Positions 13,301 through 27,300 of a DNA stretch of 64,000 nucleotides are shown piece after piece (the first letter of the stretch is position 1; each line of letters opens with the position of its first letter). Below the pieces are notes generated by a model, which worked only from the letters and a program-made list of their open reading frames with translations, made no database searches and was not told where the DNA came from. The stretch lies in contig JAQISU010000115.1 of assembly GCA_029339505.1 (NCBI GenBank), positions 5,072,001 to 5,136,000 on the forward strand, written 5' to 3'. This DNA comes from Unio delphinus (lineage: Eukaryota; Mollusca; Bivalvia; Unionida; Unionidae). The translations under genes and the position numbers were made by a program.

Positions 13301-16300
13301 AGCATCTTTTTTAAAACTTATTTACAGAAGTTAGTCAAAATTGGACCAAAAGCATCAGGACATAATAATTTTTCATGTTTGCACATCCACTTTCAGTTAC
13401 GACCACCATTACAACAAATAGAAATCACTTCTCAAAAAAACGATCACCAGAAATCAATCCAATTTGACTGGAAATGTCTTTGCATGAATTTGGTTTGGCT
13501 TTGTTTAGTGGTGTGGATGTGTTTTATAGGTGGGTTATTTTGTGTGAAGCACGTGCAGTAAATTGTTTGCCCAAGGACACACACCACAGTATCCAACATG
13601 GACTGATCCACTGTCTCATTTAGGGTTGAAATGATAACACTCACTTGTCACAATAGGTTATTTTGTGTGAAGCAAGTGCAGTAAATTGTTTGCCCAAGGA
13701 CATACCACAGTATCCAACATGGACTGATCCACTGTCTCATTTAGGGTTGAAATGATAACACTCACTTGTCACAATAGGTTATTTTGTGTGAAGCAAGTGC
13801 AGTAAATTGTTTGCCCAAGGACAAACACCACAGTATCCAACATGGACTGATCCACTGTCTCATTTAGGGTTGAAATGATAACACTCACTTGTCACAGTAG
13901 GTTATTTTGTGTGAAGCAAGTGCAGTAAATTGTTTGCCCATGGACACACACCACAGTATCCAACATGGACTGATCCACTGTCTCATTTAGGGCTGAAATG
14001 ATAACACTCACTTGTCACAATAGGTTATTTTGTGTGAAGCAAGTGCAGTAAATTGTTTGCCCAAGGACATACCACAGTATCCAACATGGACTGATCCACT
14101 GTCTCATTTAGGGTTGAAAAAATAACACTCGTCACAGTAGGTTATTTTGTGTGAAGCAAGTGCAGTAAATTGTTTGCCCAAGGACATACCACAGTATCCA
14201 ACATGGACTCGTCCACTGTCTCATTTAGGGTTGAAATAATAACACTCACTTGTCACAGTAGGTTATTTTGTGTGAAGCAAGTGCAGTAAATTGTTTGCCC
14301 AAGGACACACCAAAGTATCCAACATGGACTGGTCCACTGGTAGGATTTAAAGACATACTTTTTGTCACAAATTCTGCACACAGTTCACAGCTGTTCCATC
14401 TCTGTATGAAGGCCTTTATAACTTGTCCGATTTTATTATGCAGATAGATTTACTTCCCATTATGGTTTTTGTTATTAAAAATAGAAAAACCATCAAGGAA
14501 TTTCTCCATATGCCCAACAGAACTTAATCGAATTCGACAGAAGGCATCCTGGTTTAACCCTTTAGCTACATCTACTGCATCTAAGCATCTCCTGTAAATA
14601 GAATCCTGAACCCCACTACACATATATGCAGTACCGATAAGTCTAGTTTACTCCCCAGTGTCCCTTATATGCGTAAAGTTCAGCAGTACTTGAAACCCCT
14701 GTGTCGCTTATGTGTGCACGATACTGCTATGTTAACAAAACGTTGATTGATTGAAAGTACAGAAATGTACATAATTTTAATTATCATAACCAATGAGAGG
14801 ATTGTTTACGGAACATATTGATTCAAGTTTGAAAGCTGAGAGGTAATTTTTAGACACTAAAACGAATTTTCTGCAGTTTATGAAACGTATTTTCAAGATA
14901 AACAAATATGAATTCCAATTAAGATATGAACGACTTTAAAGGGTTCATTGCAAGCAATATCGAAAAGTTGAATGGATAATTCTTAGAAAATGGATCAGAT
15001 ATTGATGTTAGTCCCATTTCAACACCAGATGCAAGTGATTTTTACTCGGATGACAAGGCGGATGTAGTCCCACTTGCACAATGGAGTGATGACCTCGCCA
15101 TTTTCAAGATCAATCATTTTGATTCTTTTATTGGTTCAACAATCGAGCTTGGACCACTAAGCAATGAGAGATTTATTTCTCAAGTTTTTTCCAGAATGTC
15201 TGGTGGAAAATCTTGTGAAATAAATAATTGAAAATAAGGGAGCAAAAGCAAGACATGAAATGTTATAAAATCAGCATCATGAAGTTGTGGACATGTCTTG
15301 GAATATACATGATAACATTGTCATTTATGTGTGGATAAGGAATGTTTTGAGAGGTACAGCTCTCAACATTGTAATTAGAGTGTGGATTTCATTCATGTTT
15401 TTATATGTACATGTGTGAATATTTGATTTATTTTGTGGGATTAAAATATTTTACATGACTGGGATTTCTTCTATGATGGGATGTAGGAGTATATAAAGTG
15501 GAAATACATGAATATAAATAAAAGACTATACAAGGTAAGCAGTTTTTTATTTCACTGAAATCCAGCAGAAACTAATGAAATAATGAATATAAATGTAACC
15601 CTGTTTTATTGTCAATTTCTGTAGTCAGCCTTGATAATGCTGTAGTATTCAGCTCATCAGTAGTCTAAGTAACTGATATGATAGCACTCGGTAGTAGTGA
15701 AAATTCACAACAGCTCTAGTAACTAAAGGGTTAAAGATCTTTACATATTTTACTAATGATGATCTGCAATCAAATATGGCGGTAGTTAAGAAACCTTCAA
15801 CAACCAGTTAGTACAGTTCAAAGAAAAACGGAAAGAACATTACTAATGCATATTTTTCCATAAAATATGCTTGCATTTGGCTTGTAGGTAGATGTCCTTG
15901 ACATGAGTAATCTGTCAATATGTCCTTGGCATGGGTAATCTGTCTATATGTCCTTGACATGAGTAATCTGTCAATTTGTCCTTGACAAGAGTAATCTGTC
16001 TATATGTCCTTGGCATGGGTAATCTGTCTATGTCCTTGACATGGGTAATCTGTCAATTTGCCCTTGACATGAGTAATCTGTCAATATGTCCTTGACATGA
16101 GTAATCTGTCAAGATGTCCTTCACATGAGTCATCTCAGGTCATCTTGAGCCTCTTGTTCATTCTTAAAATGGAAAATGACACCTAGAGTAGCTTTGATGT
16201 TTTTATGTTGCTGTTCTGAGTAATTATTACTTTATAACCCACTAATTGGTCTTTTCAGGCTGTGCAAGTTGCTGACATCCCCAATTATGGAGGTGAAGGA

Positions 16301-19300
16301 GCTGACAGCGGATTTGTTGTTTGTGCTTTGTAAAGAAAATGGTGATTATATCTTTTTCTGTCATATTTGAATGATACAATCAATTGAGAGATTAATTCCG
16401 TCCATAAAAGTTTGATTGCCTTTTTATCTCATTTTGAACCTAATATAAACATAATACCAGATTTTCTTTTTATATCTCACTTGGACCTAATGTAAACATA
16501 ATACCAGGTTGCTTTTTTATATCTCATTTTGAACCTAATATAAACATAATACCAGATTTTCTTTTTATATCTCATTTGGACCTAATGTAAACTTAATACC
16601 AGCTTTTTTATATCTCACTTGGACCTAATGTAAACTTAATACCAGCTTTTTTTTATATCTCACTTGGACCTAATATAAACATAATACCAGATTGCTTTTT
16701 TATATCTCACTTGGACCTAATATAAACATAATACCAGATTTTCTTTTTATATCTCACTTGGACCTAATGTAAACTTAATACCAGCTTTTTTATATCTCAC
16801 TTGGACCTAATGTAAACTTAATACCAGCTTTTTTTTATATCTCACTTGGACCTAATATAAACATAATACCAGATTGCTTTTTTATATCTCACTTGGACCT
16901 AATGTAAACATAATACCAGATTTATTTTATATCTCACTTGGACCTAATGTTAACATAATACCAGGTTGATTTTTTATATCTCACTTTGGACCTAATGTAA
17001 ACATAATACCAGATTGCCTTTTTATATCTCACTTTGGACCTAATGTAAACATAATACCAGATTGTCTGGTTGGATTGTATAGTATACAGTTTAGCCTTAT
17101 TTCAGATGTGAACCATTAAAAAGAACCTGCTAATTCCAATTAGTCATTTTGATTTCCTGGACTTTAATGGTAAATTGTGAAAACAATTAGCCAATATTTT
17201 GTATTTATTTATTATATATTTTTTTGTAATTCATTGAATTCACATTCAGAAGCTGGTATTGTATAGTCTGGGAAAATTTGATTTAATAACTGAAAGATTG
17301 TGTGCTTGCTTGAGACTAATTTAAGCTGATATTTTTCAAGCTATAGGGATAGCAATTTTTGGTTAGCTGTGTGCTTAGATCATGCACAATGTCACAAGTA
17401 AAACACCCAAATAATACCAGAAGTGTCTTTGTATACCTCACTTTGAACTCAAGGTAAACATAATACTGGAAGTGCCCAGACCTCACTGTAAACCAAACAA
17501 TACTGGAAGTGCCCAGACCTATATTTGAACTCAAGGTAAACATAATACTGGAAGTGCCCAGATCTCACTTTGAACTCAAGGTAAACATAATACTGGAAGT
17601 GCCCAGACCTCACTTTGAACTCGAGGTAAATATAATACTAGAAGTGGTTTTATATCTCACATTGAACCTAATATAAACATAATACCAGAAATGCCTTTTT
17701 ATACTTTGAAAAGCTTCACACCCATTGATATAGCAAGCCAGTGGCATAAAAATGTATTATGAACAAGGGATTACTATAAAAAAAAAAAGGTTTGAAAGTA
17801 CTTGCTTTCATTCCAAGTCATTGGTTCAGTTGGTTCATCTGTGTTTGCACTTTTAACACAATATTGGCTATAGCATGCCAAGGTAATGGAAGCTAAGTGC
17901 CTATTCCTGATGTCGGCTAACCAGAGGTGGTATCAAAACTGTGACCCATGGATTATGAGTCCAGTGCTATTCCAAATAAGCTAATATATATAGCACCCTC
18001 AAAGTCTTGGAACAATAGACAGATCTAAAGTCTGTTTTAAGTACTCCATATTTTGAGGGCAAGCGAACCACACTACATTGTTACTACCCTAGAGCAATGG
18101 TTCCCAACTATTTTTGTTGTGATCCTAATTGCCCACCAAGAGGACCTCTCGACTGTCAAGGCTTCTGATTTCTTCTAATGACTCTTTGGGCCCTACTGAA
18201 GATCCCCTGTAACTCAGATTTGGTTCATAACTTGAGGTTGGGAACTATTTTTAATGACCCTTTGCGACCCTACTGAAGATCCCCTGTAACTCAGATTTGG
18301 TTCATGATGAGGTTGAGAAACTATCTCCTAATGACCCTTTTTGACCCTACTGAAGATCCCCTGTAACTCAGATCTGGTTAATGACTTTAGGTTGGGAACT
18401 GCAGTGTTAGAGACTAACTGCTGCTGGTTTTCATTACAGTGGCAAGGATGGTGAAATACACTGGTTATGGGAACTGTGCTGGACTTCTGGCCAACAGGGG
18501 ATTGATGCTTGGTGGCCAGGGAGGAGGAGATTACTCCAGTGATTCACAAGATTCTGACACAGAGGAATACACTAACCTGAAAGACAAGTGAGTTGTCTAT
18601 GCATATGTGCATGTTTTGTTATATGTGTGCTATAAGACTGTTGAATTAAATGAAAATAATTAATAAAAATAAATTTCCAAACATGCACAACATGACTGAT
18701 TTAATGCTTTCAGGAAATATGAAATAAATATAAATTAACATGTTTTAATTACAGAAGTTACTGCAGATTTAATGATAAGTCATCTTTCTGACTTTCCATA
18801 TGGTTTTCCTCTTTAAATTTGTAGCTTCTGATTCATTTTGGTGAAGTAGTGATGTCCAGTTTTCTAAAATGAATGTTTACTGCTCAGCTTGAAAGAAAGA
18901 ATGTGGTCATTACCTCATTACACCATTGCCATTGTTTTTACTGGGGGGGGGGGGATCCTGCATTATTCCACTACAAATTATTCTGGCCACCATGTCTAGC
19001 CCATCTTGCACTGAGAAATGGTATTAAAGGCAAAACAACAACATTATATGTTACATCATTGCATGATAGTATGTGGGAGACTGGTCATAAGATATGATAG
19101 TGCTGTGGGAGACTGGTTGTAAGATGATATGATAGTGCTGTGGGAGACTGGTCGCAAGATGACATAATAGTGCTGTGGGAGACTGGTCGCAAGATGACAT
19201 AATAGTGCTGTGGGAGACTGGTCGCAAGATGACATAATAGTGCTGTGGGAGACTGGTCGCAAGATGACATGATAGTGCTGTGGGAGACTGATCTTAGGAT

Positions 19301-20335
19301 GACATGATATTGCAGGGGTGGCAACCTACTGCACACATGCCACAAGGTGGAACGTCAAGGGGTTTTTTGTGGCATGGGAGACTTGGCATCCAATGAGCAG
19401 CCAAAAATCTTGATTTTTACAATGTTACTCTTACTCTCTTACTGGTCGCACACCCTCATTCATTTTGTAATTAATCCATAACAAATGGCACTCTATGTAA
19501 AATAGGTTGCTAATCCCTGTAATAGTTGCTTCATCAATTGCTAAAACGTTTTTAGAAAAGTGTGTTGACAGGTTTAATAATCATAAGAAAATTGCAGTGA
19601 AGGAACATGATAAAGTCCGTTAAAATACTAAATTGGAACATCCTCTGCCTATTCTGTCAAGTTGAGAAGAAACCTCCGATGTTGACCACAACAATTCATA
19701 TGGCATATGATGGTGGTGGAATGAGACAGACTCATAATAACATTTTTGGCCTTATATGTCAGAACATATGTAGTGCTGGAGTTGAATCACTAAACCCATC
19801 ACATTGTGTATTCCTACAGCTACTTACAGTTTATGTCTTGACTTGACAGAAACAATCCTTTAAAGTTCCAGTTGTGAAAATTATAGAACACCTTGGTAAG
19901 TCGTGAATAATGTATCAGAAGATCTGGGTACCGGTAGACATGGTTTGCAGTGGCATGTCACAAACAATTAAGAGGTTCAAGTCTCAGGCCTGCCGAAGGT
20001 GGGTACATGAGAAAGCCTGTCAGTAGCTTCCCGGGGTTTTCCTGGGTACTTCATCCACCAGTTATACTGGCCACCATGTATAGCTGATCTTGTGTTTAAA
20101 AATGATGTTTAACCCACAGTAACAACAATAACAAGATTAAGAAAAACCATCATATGCATTGGTGTGGGAAATCTCTCCTAATCCTTACATTTTGGACTGA
20201 GCCAAAAATATGAAACTATGATCATTAGAGACAAATCCACATATTATTTTGTCCAGGTTTGGTCTGGATACTAGTTTTCGTATTAAAATGAGTAAAGTTG
20301 GTAGGACACCAGACTAACTTTCATCATCATCATCG

Positions 20336-20378
<43 letters not shown>

Positions 20379-21287
20379 GTATTTTGACCTAGTGTGGTCA
20401 TCGAGGTACTGTGCTGCTGAACATCTGACCAGTTCTCACCACTTGTCTCGATCATGTGCCAATGCCTGTGTCACCACAAAACTTTTCCTGGTCCATTCTG
20501 TGATGTTGTCAGTCCGCTTTTTTCTCTGCCTACCTTTCCTTCTGCCACCCTGGATGCTGCCCTGTAGAACTGTTGTGGATAGACTTTTGGCTAGTGACAT
20601 GACCATACCATTTCAGCTTTCTCTTTTTGACAGTGGTGAGTATGTCTCCATATTGGCCTGATGGTGTTATGCACTTCTTCATTTGTGATATGGTCCATGT
20701 AAGAGATACCAAATGGTTCTATAGCATCTCATTTCAAGTGCCTGGATTCTTCATTGTAATTCTGCTGTCAGGGTACAGGCCTCACATGAATACAATAAGA
20801 TTGAGATGACTAGTGCTCTCAATAGTCAGATTTAATTTTCAGACAGATATTCTTGTCTCTCCAGATGGGTCTTAGCTTTGACATAGCTGATGTTGTTTGT
20901 GCTGCTCATGACAAAATTTCTGCTATTGATCTCTCTTTAGTGATTATGGAGCCAAGATATTTGAACTATCTCACTGTTTCCAGTTCATGTCCTCAGACTT
21001 TAATCTTGACCAAGATTTGTTTGCCAGTATTTGTCATCAGTTTTGTCTTCTCAGCGCTTAATTCCATGTCAAATCTGGAAGATGTTTCATCCAGGTTCTT
21101 CACTTAGGTGGCAAGCTCGTCTTCTCTGCCTGCCAGCCAATCAGTGTTGTCTGCAAAGCAGAGTTTGGTGATGTTACGCCCTCCCATGCTGACTGTCTCA
21201 CTGGTTTTCCAAGGCTTCGCCCAATGATGCACTCTAAGTAGATGTTGAAAAGTGGGTGTGGCAGGAGACAGCCTTGACGTACTCCGA

Positions 21288-21332
<45 letters not shown>

Positions 21333-24300
21333 TTTTGATTATCCAGGCCTTTTATTAATCCTCAAACTAGGGTAGGCCTGTCTGTTTCATCGTGAAAGTA
21401 CTCAAAGCTTTCTTCCAGGCTCTACGGTCCTGTGGATTGATTCTGCTCAGCCCCAACATCTTTCTGTCTCTTTTTGTCAACTCTTCCCATGTTAGCTTAG
21501 GTCTGCCTGGAGCTCGACTTCCAGTAATTTTGAAGGAACAGACCTTGGATATCCACCCTTTACTACACTCAGCATGGCCCAGCCATCGCATCCTATTTGA
21601 TTGGGTAATGTCAGAAATGTTTCTGATGTTGAGCTGGGTGAGGAGAGACTCAAAAGGGACATTCGCCTCGGGATTTACATGGCAGATCCATCGTATCATG
21701 GCTTTATCATTGCAATGTATCTTCCTGAGAGTTGTAGCAGTGACTGCCCAGGTTTCAGAGCCATATAACAGCACAGGTCTGATGTAAGTTGAGTAAAGAC
21801 GACCCCTTGTAATGTGCATCAAATGCCTATTCGTCAGGATTGGGAGAAGCTCTCTAAACTTATTCCAAGCAGACTTGCAATGCATTGTTGATGCCAGTTC
21901 ACATCCTCCTCCTGCCGATATGGTGTCTTCTAGATAACAGAAGTCGGCTACGACATCAAGCTTTTCTTCACCTACAGTTACTTCTGTCACAGGCCCACAG
22001 CCTTCCATCAATAGGTCGAGCGAGTCCACTACATCTGGGACACTTGTAGCTTGGATCAGGTTTGAGAGGTCCCTTGATTCCACTACATTTCTTGTGAACC
22101 CAGTGTGAACAGCTGATGCAAAAGATTGAGTTTCTACCTGTGCCTTTTAGGCAGACGGCACATGGATACTTTCCAGTGCTTTTCAGTGTTTCCCTATTCA
22201 GGCCAGAAATCAATACCTTGGATTTACCCATGTTGACCCTGAGACCTTTTTCTTCCATTCTGTCACACATTCAACCAGAGCCTCGAGTGTGGAGTCAACA
22301 ACCGCTAGATCATCAGCATACAGGAGCTCGTATGGGCAGCTTGTTCGAAAGTGAATTGACAGCGCTTCCAGAACAACGATAAACAATAACGTGCTCAATA
22401 CCGATCCTTGATGAACACCAACACTGACATTGAACTCGTCACTGTAGCCATCACCAACACAAACACGGCTTCTAGCATTCGAGTACATGGAATGTACAGT
22501 CTTAACAAGCCATTCTTTAACGCCTAATTTATGCATCGCCCACCATATGACATTCCTTGGAACTCAGTCAAACGCCTTCTCAAGATCTATGAAGGCCATG
22601 TATAAGGGCTTGTTAACTGCGATGTGTTTTTCTTGCATCTGTCGCAAGATGTATATGGCATCAACAGTTCCTCTTCCTGGCATGAAACCGAACTGCATGT
22701 CACCGATGTGTACTTGTTGTCGGATCAATTGCTCTATAACTCTCTCAAAAACATTCATTATCTGGTCCATCATCTTTAGGCCTCTGTAGTTGCTTCTGTC
22801 CAGTGCGTCGCCTTTGCCCTTGTATAGACTGACTATGTAGCTTTCCTCCCACTGTGTTGGAATATGTCCATCACGAATGATAGCTTCAAAGAGATCATGT
22901 ATGAGTGCTACACCACTCATGCCAGTAGGCTTCAACATCTCTTCTACTATGCCAGATGGGCCTGCAGCTTTACTCGTCGCCATCTTGCTGATTGCTTTTT
23001 CAATCATCACAGTAGTGATTGGAATACTTGGGCCCTCAACAGGAGGCTCATCCGTGAGGTCATTCGGGTTCCATGGAAATTCAACATTCAGCAGCCTATC
23101 ATAGTGCTGTTTCCAAGCATTTTCTCTGGATTCCTCATCCAGGCAGAGCTCACCTTCGTCATTCCTGATTGGTTTCTCACCGATTACATCTAGATTATCT
23201 CGGTGCATCTGCTTGGCCAACTTGTAGATGCGTTGTGATTTCGGGTCGATGTTTTGTAGGACCTGTTTTTCTGCTTCCCATTTGGCATGATGAATAGTTT
23301 GCTTTGTGAAACGCTTGGCGGCAAAGTAGTCTTCCCTACTGCCCCCATTCTTCCATGCCTTAAAACATCGCCTCTTTTCACGAACCGCATGATCCATGAC
23401 GTCAGTCCACCACCAGGTTTCCTTTTGCCACTGATGCTTGCTTGACAAACCACATACTTCAGTTGCAGCCTCAAGCAGACCATCTTTCAGAGCTGTCCAC
23501 AGTTCCTCCACATTATTCGCTTTGTTACCCTCGGTCTTCGAGATGTAGGACTCAACAAACTTGTCTCTCAAAGCTGGTTCTTTAAGTTTGCACAGTCTTA
23601 TGCGTGGTGTGAACTTGCGCTTACATTTACGCAATGATGGGACCTTCAGGTCACATGCAACTAGTTTGTGTTGTAAGGCACATTCCTCATTGAGTATGAC
23701 CTTCACGTTTGTTACATATTTTCTGAACCTACGACGGTAAAGCATGTAATCAATCTGTGTGCAGATATCTCCAGATTGGTATGTAACCAGGTGTCTGCTG
23801 CACTTCTGGAATTGTGAGTTTCCTATCACTAAGTCATTTGCGACAGCGAATTCCAGCACCCATTCACCATCTGAATTGTGCTGTCCATAGGCGTGACCTC
23901 CATGCCATTCCTCATATCCGTCAGGATTGCTACCTATATGCCCATTCCAATCCCCACATACAAAGAGTTCCTCCGAGGCCAGGATATTTGTGACCAGGCT
24001 CTGCAGCTGATCATAGAATCTGTCCTTCTCGTCTTCGCTAAGGCCAACGTGTGGTGCATAAATGCTCACGACGGTGAACACCTTCTTTCTGACAACAATC
24101 CGTACCATAAGAATCCTATCCGAAGTACGTGTCACCTCGAACACCTTTTCCACCCATCTCTCTGAAAGCATTACTCCAACACCACCTGTACCTTTATTGT
24201 TTCCAGACCATATAAACTTGTACTGGGAGTTCTTTCCTGTAACTTTCCTGCAGCCCTCATTTCTCCATCTAGTTTCCTGTAGACAGAGGAGATCGATCCT

Positions 24301-27300
24301 CCTGCGTGTCATCATTTCTGCAATTTCATTTGCCTTGCCCTGCATAGTGCCTACATTTAAAGTTCCTATGCGGAATTTTTCTTTTTGTTTTTGTTCGTTT
24401 TGTTCTGGACGTTCATTGGATTCACCATAATGGCCGGACCTTGCGGACCCACGCACACCGAGGCCCGCCAAGCCCGAAACATTACCAGCTGCTCTGCTGC
24501 TGGCACTGCCTACCTGCATACTTTCATGACTTGACAATTTTTGAATTAGGCAGTTTTTATAGCCAGATGCCTTTCCTTGGCTAACTTGAACACATGTGGC
24601 AGTTCAAGGGCTCCACCGTTCCCAACTGACTAGGGCTGAAGTGCTCAAAAAAGTTTTTGACCACAGCTGCTGCACCGTTGCATCGTTTATTATGGTACTC
24701 GCTGCATCAGCTACTGTCACCCTGGTTGTGACAGGCTATTAAAGGAGACAATAGCAGTCGCCACTTGACCCAGATGGCTGGGGGTCTGTTCATGGGCATC
24801 AGGGTATGTCCACACACCGGTGGGCCTGGAATGCCGCATGTCTAGGGGCAGACCTCCTCCGAGTCCCCAACAGTTCTGCCTGAGGCCGCAAGGCACCCAG
24901 TTTCCATGTGACACCGCAAGGAGGTACTGTAATGGGGCTTGGTCGTTGAGAGGCTGTGTACTGGCAGGGAAGACTTCCGCACTCGGCTCCATTTTCACTA
25001 TAACTAGCTAGCCAGCGGTGAGGCTGAACGTGAAGGTGGTACAACACCCATGCACTTCGCAACACACTAGACAGTTGGCTGGAACCAGTCCCCAACATAG
25101 CCTTTGGAAATTACTGAACTGGTAGCTATGATGTGTAGCTGCTTGATGGTATTGGTCAATTTTTTACACATTTTGTAACTCTTCATTGTGGCCCACAATG
25201 CCTCATGTCACACTCTGTCAAAATCCTTTTTGAAATCTATGAACACATGATATATCAGGGTTCGTACGATCTTTGAAGGTCTTTGAGAGTTTGGGGAAAA
25301 TGAGGTAACATTTTCAAGGCCTTGAAAGTTTGGGAAAATCAAGCATATTACCCTGAGGTCTTTAAAAGTCTTTGAAAATTGAAATACCCCCCCCAAAAAA
25401 AAAATTAATTTCTTTCCAGAATCACAAATAAAATTATCCGAGGTTGTTAGATTCAGATGTAATCTAGTTATCCTGGTTTCTTTCTTTTAATGAGCCGTTC
25501 AGTTTATTGCCGCCGCATTAACAAAAGAGGCTTTGTTTTGTTTGGCCATCCAAAGTATGCCACGGCGGCGACTTCAATCACACATGCACTCTTCATCAAA
25601 GCAAGACGGTGCCGCTACACACTTCGTCAAAAGAAGTCACCAATAAAATTGCCCAAGGTCGTTAGCTTCGGATCACAGGAGTCTGACGTTTTATCAATAA
25701 AGTACGGCGAAATGTATGACAAAATGAAATACCCTATATCAATATATATTATATTATTAGGGTATTTCGTCAGACACCTGTGCTTCGAATATAGCTGGTT
25801 TTCCTGGCTTCTTTCGTTTGACGAATAGTTCAATTTGATTGGACGAGTCCATCAGTTTTAGCCAATCAAAATGTTAATTACACTAATTCTACGTAGAAAG
25901 TTCGCGAAAGTTACACGCTCGAGAATTCAAAAGTTCATTCGATTTACATCTTGTGCAAGTTCAGTGTTTAAAACTGCCAGGTCTTTGGTCTTTCAACGAT
26001 ATCTGGCTTGAACAAGAGAAATACAAGGAATGGATGCAAAAGGATAAATTATATGAAAGACGTTTTGTACATTGTGTAAAAGACGAGCAACTTGGCTTCA
26101 ATTGGAGAAGGAGTCCATGCAAATTAGTAACTATATACTGTTCATTTAGTGGAACGAAGATGCAGAAGTATATGCTATTGGTAATTTTGGACAAAATCAT
26201 TTTCGAAAATTTTGTTCTCCATAATAATGTTCCTTGGTTTAATATAAAAACATGCATTGTAATAAATTCAATTCACGGATATAGTTTCCAAGTGCGCATG
26301 CGTACACTATAGTAGAGTTAAGCAAGAGTTGTTGTTCTTGAATTGAGTATATAAAAAAAACGTGTGCTGTGAAGCTTTAACTGTAAGAAGTCAAGTCATT
26401 TGATTAGGTAAATAAATAAAAGAATTAAAAAAAAAACGTATTTCCAGTTGACGGAATATCCCCGTTTCTCATTGCCGACCCTCGACTTTTCCCCCAATGG
26501 TATTAAAAAAAACCATTAAAATCACATTGCCGAAATTGATTTGTGTATCTATAGTCTGACTATAAATCCCCGTTTGTTTGTACCCCTATTGATTTCAATG
26601 ACGAAAATAATTAAATGATAAAAAGTGCACAGAACTAAGGCAACTGAATCATTGATTTATAATTTCTAACCTGAATGTGACCAGAATGGCACTAATACTG
26701 CCATCTCCTGCACATTTCATGATTAACGGACTTTCCAAAGAAACAAACGGGTTGGTATAGTTAAACTATAATTGAGCCCGTTTTGCCCAGTACATTGAAG
26801 TGCTTGAACTATTACTAGATTTATAGATAATGTTTATTTTTTTAAAAATGGAGAAAAAACACGCCCAACCTTGATGAAGTGTTTTATTCTGTCCTTTTCA
26901 AAAGAAAGGAATATGTCGAACTTTGGTGTGGTCTCCAGAAAATGTTGTTGTTGTCTTGCAAGACATAAGTATCATGCTGATCTGGATAAGAAGAAAGCAG
27001 AGAAGGATGAGAAAAACCAATAAGGAAAGAAACGGGAGTTAGCCTCGGGTGAAGTGGAAGAACTTAAAGCCAGAAAACAGCTTCTTGAAGCTAACATTGC
27101 CAGCCTACATGCTTCCTCTGTACAGAAAGCAGAAGAGGCAGAGGCCCCATTGTGCTTGTCACAGTCAAATGCTCTTAGGAGAAAAGCAAAGGAAGAGATG
27201 ACAGTGGTAGTGTCTCTTTCCAAAATGATTGAAGAGAAAAGAAAGCAAATATAATAATGCATTTAAAGCAATGCTGATGTCTGTTAAGAGAACAATTTAT

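Noticed and set aside
21392..24430. Several + strand open frames of 90-130 codons
   Set aside because: They are antisense shadows of the LINE 2 ORF on the - strand.
24717..25098. 93-99 codon - strand frames upstream of the LINE 2 ORF, as a possible ORF1
   Set aside because: Located in the GC-richer 5' leader; no recognisable ORF1 motif (coiled coil, RRM or CCHC) and the two frames overlap.
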